A stretch of DNA of 64,000 nt, taken from NCBI GenBank assembly GCA_030435675.1, contig CM059623.1:13362092-13426091 (forward strand). Direction: 5' to 3'. Below are positions 56,554-64,000 of the stretch, in pieces. The notes beneath the pieces were generated by a model, which saw only the letters and a list, made by a program, of their open reading frames with translations, did no database searches and was not told where the DNA came from. Position numbers and translations under genes: made by a program. Origin of the DNA: Steinernema hermaphroditum. Taxonomy: Eukaryota; Nematoda; Chromadorea; Rhabditida; Steinernematidae. The stretch's first letter is position 1; each line of letters begins with the position of its first letter.

Positions 56554-57479
56554 CGTCAGCTGGTCCTCCACGAAACGTATATGACGCAAACCTGAATGTT
56601 TTCCAATCAGCGAATTACAACCCTGGACGCCTCGTAAGAACAAAGCCGTGGGAAAACGAGAAAACCTGCCGGTTTCACAGCGTAACAACCTACTATCTAC
56701 CACCGTCATACCGCTTATCCTCAAGACGGCCAGCAAATATGGCCTACTTCACAAACTTCTTAATAACAAAAACAAGGACAAAGCGCCGATTCCCACCAGA
56801 TCCACGACCTTGCTACATAAGCTAGTTGTTATGTTCATGTCTCCTTATATAGGGCTCAGCCAGAAATGCCAAAAAGCGCTCAAGAAGCGGTGAACACCCA
56901 CGGATAACCTGACCACCGCGTCCCAAAGAGACCAATTAGGCGCGCGAAATCGAAATGGCGCGATCGCCAGGAGCGGATGAGCCGCTCACCGGAGACGTTT
57001 GTTTTCGACGGCGGTCTGTGAGAAAGGTGCACGAGTTGGTTGCGAGGAGGTGGGAGAGCGCTTTTCTAAAGAAACTAAACAATTAGGTGAAATTGCCACT
57101 CGATAGTGCCTTTCCTCGAACGGTTCGCAGCGAAGTATGCACTTCTTTTTTTATCGGTTATGTGAAGAAGGGCAGCTAATCGTCGAACAATGACTTTTTC
57201 CCACAAACTCAACTTGTTATCTTGGTCCCACTATCTGGGCGTTGCTTGGCTAGACTATTGCTTGGAAATGTTGCTTTGGAAGAGATCCATTTCGGGAGTA
57301 TAACCGGAGTTTATTACAGCACTGTCAAGCATGGACAATGTTAACCTTATGGTCATGTGGTCTTGTTCTCGGACGCTTTTCAGCTTTGTTCAGGTTGACG
57401 ATATTGGCCTTGCGGTCATGTGAAAAAGGTTTTTCCAGAAACGATGACGGAACCTCTCTCCATCTTAGGGTGTTACGGG
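56554..57479. other. Intergenic; possible receptor promoter
   Basis: No gene recognised. A GC-richer stretch at about 56930-57070 lies upstream of the minus-strand receptor gene and could contain its promoter or missing first exon. Confidence 0.35.
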
Positions 57480-57690
57480 CACATGTAGGGCATCAGAGAT
57501 TTCATCTGCTTGGGAGAGACGAGTCCTTGGTCCGGAAATTGGATCTTCGACGGTGGCGCTATCCTCAGGGTGACTTCTCACACAGCTGGAATCTTGTTGT
57601 CAGCTATGGAGAGACTACGGTTTCCGCGTGCCCCAATTTCCTTCTGGAAGCCGGAACACATTTGCCACTCGCCACTGCCCATCATTGTAT
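57480..57690 (-). repeat. Diverged family B copy 4
   Basis: Reads as 45290-45470 with many substitutions: gagacgagtccttggtccgg, tcttgttgtcagctatggag and ttccttctggaagccggaac. Older than the other copies. Confidence 0.65.
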
Positions 57691-57944
57691 TAAATTGGTA
57701 TTCTTCATGCAGGAGTGTATCGAAGAGCCAGGCACATACGTGGCCTTTTTGCCTATTCTACTCTATCAAATCCAGCCATCCTGGGACGGAACAAAATGAA
57801 ATTTGCTTTTAATGCTTGCATAAGAATGGAATACGAGCGGAGCGGGGAACTATACAGGTAAATTGTCTCCTTCCTTGGAAAAATTACTTTAAACTTTAAA
57901 AACGCTTGGTTGGTGTTGCTGATGTCTCGATGGTTTGTCTTTTC

Positions 57945-58145
57945 TTGAAACGCACGGAACCGTAGTTCCTTCCTCCTGGCCAATCAGTTCTTCTTCGTTA
58001 TCTAACTCCACCGCGTCGCCCAGTCAACCCACCGAAGATCCGCTATAATGCTGACGTCCACAGCATCACACTGAAGATGGGTCTTCGCTCAACCGTGCAC
58101 CAACGCCATCACTTGAAGCAGCTCTTTGCTCCTTTGACGCACATA
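57945..58145 (+). repeat. Diverged family A copy
   Basis: Shares ggaaccgtagttcc, gaagatgggt and ctctttgctcctttgacgca with the family A interior. A related fragment lies at about 58800-58890. Confidence 0.5.
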
Positions 58146-58377
58146 GCTATTTACTCCCTTTATACTGTAAATGATGAGATGAGATAAAACTGCAACATTG
58201 GGGGTTAAAAAACTTCAAGACTCTTCAAAACACACAGCCACTGTTCATACTGAAAACACAATCATTTATCTCAACCTTTTATGATTAATTTTAACAAACG
58301 TCAACATCTTTGTAAGATTCAGTGCTCGTATTGAAAAGAAATTGCATCGATAGTAGGCTACGTTTTCAAACAAATCA

Positions 58378-58668
58378 TCATCCTTTGATCACGATCTTTT
58401 CGCACACCATGCGACCGTACTTGTTGTAGTTGCAAACTGCAAACATTGCTCGTTTTACTAAGCTTAGACATACAAGCAAACCTTCTCTAAATCTAGGAGG
58501 GCCCGGCGGAAGGGCCTCTCCATTAGCACCAACTGGTAGTTGAGCAAATGGGTAGTCATTTTGGACAGATCGCTTTCCTCGTGCAGTGAACGGCAACTCC
58601 TCGCTTCGACATTCAACGACGGCGAAAATGAAGGCGAGAGCGAAGAGAGCGGCGATTAGACGAGCCAT
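58378..58668 (-). CDS. Small secreted peptide precursor, paralogue 1
   Basis: Minus strand, exons 58482-58668 and 58378-58436 (plus coordinates) with a 45-nt intron; 81 aa if spliced, 96 aa if the intron is read through, since it is stop-free and in frame. A signal peptide (MARLIAALFALAFIFAVVEC) is followed by SEELPFTARGKRSVQ, whose KR is a possible processing site, a Pro/Gly-rich stretch (LPPGPPRFRE) and a short C-terminal part with two cysteines (VCNYNKYGRMVCEK). It resembles a neuropeptide or defence-peptide precursor but matches no family I know. The gene at 60484-60757 is its paralogue, and both share upstream sequence. Confidence 0.75.
   Translation of the reverse strand: MARLIAALFALAFIFAVVECRSEELPFTARGKRSVQNDYPFAQLPVGANGEALPPGPPRFREGLLVCLSLVKRAMFAVCNYNKYGRMVCEKIVIKG
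58437..58481 (-). other. 45-nt in-frame, stop-free intron of the secreted peptide gene
   Basis: On the minus strand it runs gtttgc to tttgcag. The paralogue at 60594-60636 carries a homologous 43-nt intron whose length is not a multiple of three, which supports that the segment is an intron and not coding. Confidence 0.75.
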
Positions 58669-58795
58669 GACGGAAGACGGTTGTTTTCTCCCGATGTTCG
58701 CATTTTATGCTGTCTCTTAATCTAAATTGATTATGCGGGCGCTGGAATCCGCACCGTCTTGCAAAAGCCAGACGCATGCATTATACCTCGCATGC
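58669..58795 (-). promoter_or_regulatory. Conserved upstream block of peptide gene 1
   Basis: Matches 60758-60885 upstream of the paralogue at high identity (aatctaaattgattatgcgg, gcgctggaatccgcac, agccagacgcatgcattata). Conservation together with the signal peptide exon suggests either shared promoter elements or simply the extent of the duplication. Confidence 0.55.
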
Positions 58796-58966
58796 ATTAT
58801 ACCATTATACCGCGGAACCATAGTTCCTTCATCCTTGCCAATCTTCTTCTCTTCGAACTATACCTCGACCACTCAGTCCACCGAAGATCTGTTGTTATCT
58901 TCGTATTCCTCGTTTTTTTTAATCTAGACTTATTGTTTCCGTTGTTACTTTTCTCCTTGTCCCTTA

Positions 58967-60121
58967 AGGCCTGTTTATACTCTGCGCGACAGTGTCGCGC
59001 AGCATTGTGAAATCGGTCGCCGCGCTGCGCGACAGTCGCGCAGTCGCGTAGCTGTTTATACTCTGCGCGACAGCGCGACGTGTCGCGCAGCGCGGCGACC
59101 GATTGTTGCCTGTCGCGCAGTCGCGCAGCTACGCGACACAGTGAGTGCGTTTATACTCTGCGCGACTGTGCGACCTGTCGCGCAGCGCGACGACCGGTTT
59201 TGCTGCCGCTCACCTCGCTGAGCTGCAGGGTGTGTGTCGCGCAGCTGCATAGTCAGTTTTTTGTGCAAAATTCATCGGATTTTTTTGTTTCAACGTATTT
59301 TTTGTGCAGGTTGATGACTTGCGTGTAGGTTTCTTGGGTTTTGCTAGATTCGTCCACGTTCATTGACTACGAATCCCTCTGTTTTTGGGAGTACATGTTC
59401 TTCTTATCGCAGAGCGGCGAGCATATTTTTGTTTTCGACAATCACTCTGACCTACAGTAAGCCGATGCTAGGAACGGGCCACAATTAGGTAAATGTCGCA
59501 TGTTCGTACCAATTTGGGAAACCCCGGGAATGTGATTTTGGGAAGATTTTAGCGCATGGCTCATTTGTTAGTAAATGTCGTAGGTTCGTACCAACTTGGG
59601 AAACCTCGGGAACGTGATTTTGGGAAGATTTTAAGCCTTTGCTACTTTGGTAATAAATTTCGTAGGTTCTACCAGCTCACAGCAGGTCATAACTTGGAAA
59701 GTTCGCACGTTCGGTTAAGCTGGAAATCACCATGGGAGGGTGATTTATGCCAACTTTGCTGGTTTTTGGTGAGGTTAGGTTAATCTGCGATCCACCTTGG
59801 TCCCGCCACGAACACCCAAACACTTTTGAAGGCGAAGTGCCTTGCAGAGAATATCACCAATAATCATGATTGCAGTGATAGTTCCACAAGATCTTACCAT
59901 GAAACAGCAAGATATCTGTCATATCTGCGATCGAAGCTGTCGCGCAGAGTATAAACGCCTACGCGACAGCAAAACGTGTCGCGGGCAAGGGGCGTTTATA
60001 CTCCAGGCGACTGTCGCGCAGAGTATAAACGCCCTTTGCGTGTCGCGCAGCTGTGCGACCGGTCGTCGCGCTGCGCGACACGTTTTGCTGTCGCGCAGTC
60101 GCGCAGAGTATAAACAGGCCT
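58967..60121. mobile_element. PIF/Harbinger-like element with GC-rich repeated inverted ends
   Basis: Ends AGGCCTGTTTATACTCTGCG and its exact inverse, flanked by TTA on both sides (58964-58966, 60122-60124), the target type of PIF/Harbinger elements. Arms of about 200-270 bp consist of repeated gtttatactctgcgcgac and gtcgcgcag words that can pair within and between arms. The interior (59330-59930) has no transposase frame. It holds an 81-bp-spaced direct duplication at 59491-59632 (taaatgtcg...gaagatttta). It sits between the two peptide paralogues. Confidence 0.75.
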
Positions 60122-60483
60122 TTAGAAAATGGTATCCCAAAATGACCGTTTTGTTATCGTCGCGGAATGCCGATTCCGAAGATTGAAAAGTTAATGAAAT
60201 TCCTCTTTTTTCAAGTCCAGAGCTTTATCGAACGCTTTCAAGAGACAGCAGGGATTCAGATTCCCCAAATAAGTGAAAAACTGAGAACTGTCCAAAACAG
60301 CAAGGACCAGAGAAGCCGTCCGGAATCTTATCCCTACCAGCTGGCACGCGCGCAGCTCCTTTATGATCGAATAAAGACCGCAAGACTCGTTCAAACTGAA
60401 AACATTTCAAGCATTTATTTTGAATCTCTCTTAATTTAATTAATTAAAATTAATTTGAACAGATGTCAACACCTTTGCACGAT

Positions 60484-60757
60484 TCACTGCTGATATTGAA
60501 AAGATCGATAGACTGAATCGATAGCAGGCTTCGTGTATGCTTTGAGCCCTATCATTCTACACAACTTGAGACCATTGTCGGCGTACTTGCAATCTGCAAA
60601 TATTACTCATTTCACTAAGCTTGCATTCATACAAACCTTTTTTAATTTTGGGACGAGGCGGCGGACCTCGTACAGTGCGCGGCAACTCCTCGCTTCGACA
60701 TTCGACGACGGCGAACATGAAGATGAGAGCGAAGAGGACGGCAATAAGACGAGTCAT
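60484..60757 (-). CDS. Small secreted peptide precursor, paralogue 2
   Basis: Minus strand, exons 60637-60757 and 60484-60593 with a 43-nt intron in matching phase; 76 aa. The signal peptide MTRLIAVLFALIFMFAVVEC and the following RSEELP are nearly those of paralogue 1, but the KR site is lost. The C-terminal part keeps the cysteine spacing (DCKYADNGLKLCRM) and then runs on for about 20 residues (GLKAYTKPAIDSVYRSFQ) where paralogue 1 has stopped. The signal peptide is thus better conserved than the mature part. No known family. Confidence 0.7.
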
Positions 60758-60885
60758 ATCGAAAGATGCTTGTTTTCTGTCGATGTCCGCATTTTATGAT
60801 GTCTCCTAATCTAAACTGATTATGCGGGCGCTGGAATCCGCACTGCCTAGCGAAAGCCAGACGCATACATTATACCTTGCAAACG
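60758..60885 (-). promoter_or_regulatory. Conserved upstream block of peptide gene 2
   Basis: Counterpart of 58669-58795 (aatctaaactgattatgcgg, gcgctggaatccgcac, agccagacgcatacattata). Confidence 0.55.
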
Positions 60886-60949
60886 TTTTGCTTGTGTACG
60901 AATCCGTGTGCTGCTGCGATACGAGAAATTAACTGCAGTTCCATGGTGT

Positions 60950-61490
60950 TCGGAGTCTCATTCGTGTCGCGGTGGCGAGCGGTCGGTCCCTCCGGTCGCT
61001 CTCTGAGCGCCCGGTTGGTCAGACAGCAAATCCTGTGGCATGTATGAGTTTTCCGGCTTCCAGAGGGAATTGGGACACCCGGAAGCCGTAGTCCCACCAC
61101 CGCTGACAACAAGATGTCCGGCGCCAGGAATCCGACGCCCAATGCTACGTGAGATGTCATCCCGAAAGTCGCCGACGCTCTGAGGACACCAATACTGAGG
61201 AAGACGCAACCCCCGAACCACGGACTCATCTCTCCGTAGCAGATGCGAGCTCAGAAGCCTCCTCTGACGCAGAAGCCTCCTCAAACGCCCCGAGAAGAAG
61301 AAGTTCGGCCGCCATTTCCGGAGTTTCGCCGATTCCCAGATGCCCCGTGAAGCGCGCCGTCTCCCACCGGTTCGACGTCAACGCCGTGCCAGGAATGAAG
61401 CCGTCTACAAGTGATATCCTCTGTTGTCTATTAATCGGTGTCATGCAAGGCGTAACGCCTTTGATTCATGAAGTAAAATCGTGAAATCCA
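60950..61490 (+). repeat. Dispersed repeat family B, copy 5 (near full length)
   Basis: Begins near tcgtgtcgcggtggcgagcg and ends with the hairpin AAGGCG-TAA-CGCCTT (61447-61461) and gtaaaatcgtgaaatc. The closing pair G-C replaces the A-T of copy 1. Confidence 0.75.
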
Positions 61491-61595
61491 TGGTGTTCCA
61501 GGCCTTCCGGGAGCCGCTGCGATCATTGTGCCACCAACGATGGCCAAGAGCGAGTGGACGACCCGACCAACCGCCACCGATGCAGATGAAAGAAT
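61491..61595 (-). repeat. Family A fragment
   Basis: atggtgttccaggccttccg and gagtggacgacccgaccaac match the minus-oriented copy at 29755-29890 with a deletion. Confidence 0.6.
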
Positions 61596-61627
61596 ACCGT
61601 CGACAATAGCAATCAAAATAAAATTTT

Positions 61628-61699
61628 GATCTCGGGCGGGCTCGAACCGCCGGCCTTCTGTGTGTTAGACAGATGTGATAACCACTACACCACGAGATC
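61628..61699 (-). tRNA. tRNA-Val(AAC)
   Basis: Minus strand: acceptor GATCTCG/CGAGATC, anticodon stem TCTGT/ACAGA around CTAACAC (anticodon AAC), T arm GGCGGTTCGAGCCCGCC. Confidence 0.93.
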
Positions 61700-61986
61700 A
61701 CACATCTCGCCTTCAGAGGTGTTGGTGACAGCGCCAACTTAGCGATTTGAACTGTAATTTTCTTAGAATCTTAATGAGTAAAGTGAGAGTGGCACCGAAT
61801 TAAAGAAAGCGCACCACGAATGTACATGTGCGACATGACACATAGAAGCACAAGCTGAAATGTTCCGGTAAAAGTGAATTTCAGAAATATTTTTACCGCA
61901 CATTTCAGAAATATTTTTACCAATAAAAAATATTTGTGCTCTATAAATAATTCACGACAGGTGATACACAATCATACAAAAGGTAA

Positions 61987-62057
61987 GGTCCCACCGAGAT
62001 TTGAACTCGGGTCGCAGGATTCAGAGTTCTGAGTGCTAACCGCTACACCATGGGACC
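61987..62057 (-). tRNA. tRNA-Gln(CTG), third, diverged copy
   Basis: Differs from the two identical copies at 22152 and 45995. The acceptor pair is changed on both sides (GGTCCCA/TGGGACC), but one anticodon-stem base has changed alone (CAGAA/TCCTG), leaving an A-C mismatch next to the loop CTCTGAA. May be a weaker or decaying gene. Confidence 0.85.
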
Positions 62058-62201
62058 GCGATAACGCTATGTCACTGTAGCGTATAAGTAATCACTGTGG
62101 TGTGCCGACCAACACATCCGTTTTCATACTATCAACATAATTGTAGGTTTTAAAGAGTTTGAGTCTGAAAAACTTGATAAATAGAAAAAATAAAAACGTT
62201 A

Positions 62202-62273
62202 GCCCGATGCGGGGCTCGAACCCGCGACAGCCAGATTAAGAGTCTGGTGCTCTACCGACTGAGCTAACCGGGC
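62202..62273 (-). tRNA. tRNA-Lys(CTT), second copy
   Basis: Same sequence as 46421-46492 on the minus strand, 144 bp from tRNA-Gln. Confidence 0.95.
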
Positions 62274-62987
62274 GTCATGTCTTTTAGACATCTCTTTACC
62301 CATGAGTTCGCGTTCACTTTACACACCCAACTGTGTATTGCGACGAATGACCAAGTCAAAGTAATTGGTTTGTAGGCGACTAAAGTGCTGGTCTTGTCAT
62401 CATAAATTCCAGCAGACGCATTATACATGCGTGTATCAACATTATGTATGCATCAGGACAGAAAGAATTTATTTGAAGATTGAACGTGGACTTTACCAAG
62501 CCACAGATCTGTTCGTCCTCCAAACACAGTCGTCTGTACACAAAACTCCGATATTCATCGCGGAAAAACGACAGCTCTTGGTGTCTTTTAAAGCACCGGC
62601 TTGTTTACGAATTGTCAGCGCCTTGTTCAAACTCGTCTTTACATTATCTTTACGTATATCGGCGCGATAATCATCTGTAATTTGACTGTTTATAGCACAG
62701 ACTCTACCGCACTCCCCTTTGATCTTTAAATGTTTGAAACCAAACCAAACCCGTCGTTTCCCGACCCGCCACTTCCCCGTGTCAAGGTCTCCATTAACGT
62801 CACGTCGCCAGCTTTACCCAATCCAGTTTTTGCGCATATTCCGTACTTCGTGTCGGCGCGTTCCTTTTCCCGCTCGCCAAAACACCCCAATCGTTCATTA
62901 CGCAATCGATCGCCGACGGTTTCCTGTTTCGTCCGCAGCATCAATCTCCGCCGTTTGACGCGTCATTTCGTCGTCGGTTCAAAGAAG
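62274..62987. other. Intergenic; 5' flank of the last gene
   Basis: A frame opens at 62730 in phase with the last gene but reads Pro/Ser/Arg-rich sequence before the signal peptide, so I treat it as leader rather than coding. Nothing else is recognised. Confidence 0.4.
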
Positions 62988-63971
62988 ATGAAAGTCGTTC
63001 TGATTGTCACTCTATTAGCTGCTACTTTGCACTTCCCTGTGGAATCTGTGCCCACGCCACAGATGTGCCAGGCGTTCGCGCAGTTCGCCTCAAAGTGGAA
63101 TCCGCTTCCCGAAACGTTGCAGGCTTGGGCGAAGGATAACTGCGACAAGATCCAGCCAAGACCCAAGGGAATGACGTGTGAGGATATCGAGAGGGTACAG
63201 AAAGAATCGGTGCAGTTAATGCCACCCACTTTAGTTTGTTGCTGACTGTAACTACGGTAGTGCGGGTCCAACAGCAGGAGCATTGGTGGGACCGGCGCAG
63301 ACGCAGCAACAGCTGGCTCTCTCGAACAGAGCTCTTAATGAGGAATATTACCAGGTATGTACCACACCAAATATAGCTGAAAATTGCTGTTTCTATGGCG
63401 GTTTGGTCTATGAAGACATAAATATTAAGAGGGTTGTCTAAAAGACTTCTGATTCAGTCATAGGGAGGTCTCTTGTTCTTGGGATTTCCTTCGCTCTTTT
63501 TGGCCATCCATAGATCCTTTGACTACGTTTTCATCTTATTAATTCAACAGAGAGTCTATGGCCGAAATCGCCCTGACGTGCTCCCAAGATTTGGCTACTG
63601 GAATCGTCAAAACGTCTACGACTACGGCCAATACGGCAACTGGTACTACCCCAACTACTACCCAGGAACGTACGTGAACGACTTCGACGGTCGCGCTGAC
63701 TCCATGCGTCGCTTGGAAAACGAATACAAGTGGATTCACGGAGGTCACTATCCCTTCGATCGGTAGGCCAACCCTGTTCCAATCCAGTTATCTCTTGTTG
63801 TTCAGGGCCGACAATGTCGTCAACATCGCCCTGCAGCAAACATCTCTCCCCACTTGTCTTCATGACCTCTTCTTCTGCGTCCGAGCCCAGATCGCACAGC
63901 AGCAGGCTAATCAAGCCAACGCCAACATGACTCCCAGGAGAACTCAAGAAAGCATTGGCGCAGCCGTTTAA
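62988..63971 (+). CDS. Unrecognised secreted protein, 234 aa
   Basis: Exons 62988-63194, 63235-63354, 63551-63762, 63806-63971, all in phase; introns 40, 196 and 43 nt. The ATG is chosen because a signal peptide follows at once (MKVVLIVTLLAATLHFPVES). The first part has several cysteines (QMCQAFAQFA, DNCDKIQPRP, MTCEDIER, ADCNYGSAG). The middle is rich in Tyr, Asn and Gly (YDYGQYGNWYYPNYYPGTY), like some cuticle or matrix proteins. The C-terminal part has two cysteines (LPTCLHDLFFCVRAQ) and a Gln/Asn-rich end. No family is recognised. It is probably a secreted or structural extracellular protein. Confidence 0.7.
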
Positions 63972-64000
63972 TGTGCCAAATCAGTAGATATGGATGGTTG

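Noticed and set aside
62730..62987. N-terminal extension of the last gene from an upstream ATG
   Set aside because: It would bury the signal peptide at 62988 behind 86 low-complexity residues.

Overview
This is eukaryotic DNA, most likely from a nematode outside Caenorhabditis. The evidence is a SARM1/TIR-1 orthologue whose alternating exons and long introns stay in phase throughout, a one-domain ShKT secreted peptide, many introns of 40-55 nt beside others of 1-3 kb, splice-acceptor-like sites close to start codons as expected for spliced-leader trans-splicing, and tRNA genes scattered inside and between protein genes. Exon models were built by hand from reading frames, GT/AG sites and phase; nothing was searched against a database.

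Layout. 1-5255: no recognisable gene, 5' flank of tir-1. 5256-21693 (+): tir-1 (ARM, two SAM, TIR NADase), 12 coding exons, about 1062 aa. 22152-46253: an accessory island bracketed by two copies of the same tRNA-Gln/tRNA-Cys pair. It holds a mariner relic, a ShKT peptide gene, a Mutator-like element with tandemly repeated inverted ends and intact target-site duplication, a second mariner-like element, an 856-bp foldback palindrome, at least seven copies of a dispersed retroposon-like family with a covarying 3' hairpin, and a nearly perfect 4.2-kb tandem duplication of an unrecognised multi-exon gene. The duplication leaves one complete gene (39282-43043) and one chimeric, frameshifted copy (35057-38178). 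46421-52141: tRNA-Lys, -His, -Arg, a hAT-type MITE, a small two-pass membrane protein gene and a BPI/LBP-type lipid-binding secreted protein gene. 52612-56326 (-): a secretin-family (class B) neuropeptide receptor with two tRNA genes in one intron. 56340-62300: repeats, two paralogous small secreted peptide genes (-) on either side of a 1155-bp element with TTA target duplications, then tRNA-Val, -Gln and -Lys. 62988-63971 (+): an unrecognised 234-aa secreted protein.

Functional reading. The recognisable genes are not an operon. tir-1 (innate immunity and neuronal NAD+ metabolism), the BPI-like protein, the ShKT peptide and the small Cys-bearing secreted peptides are all of types often linked to host-microbe contact, but nothing in the sequence shows co-regulation. 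The points most worth following are the duplicated unknown gene; a 48-nt stopless, in-frame intron placed immediately after the predicted catalytic glutamate codon of the TIR domain; the covarying 3' hairpin of the dispersed repeat family; and the repeated lodging of tRNA-His/tRNA-Arg pairs in introns.
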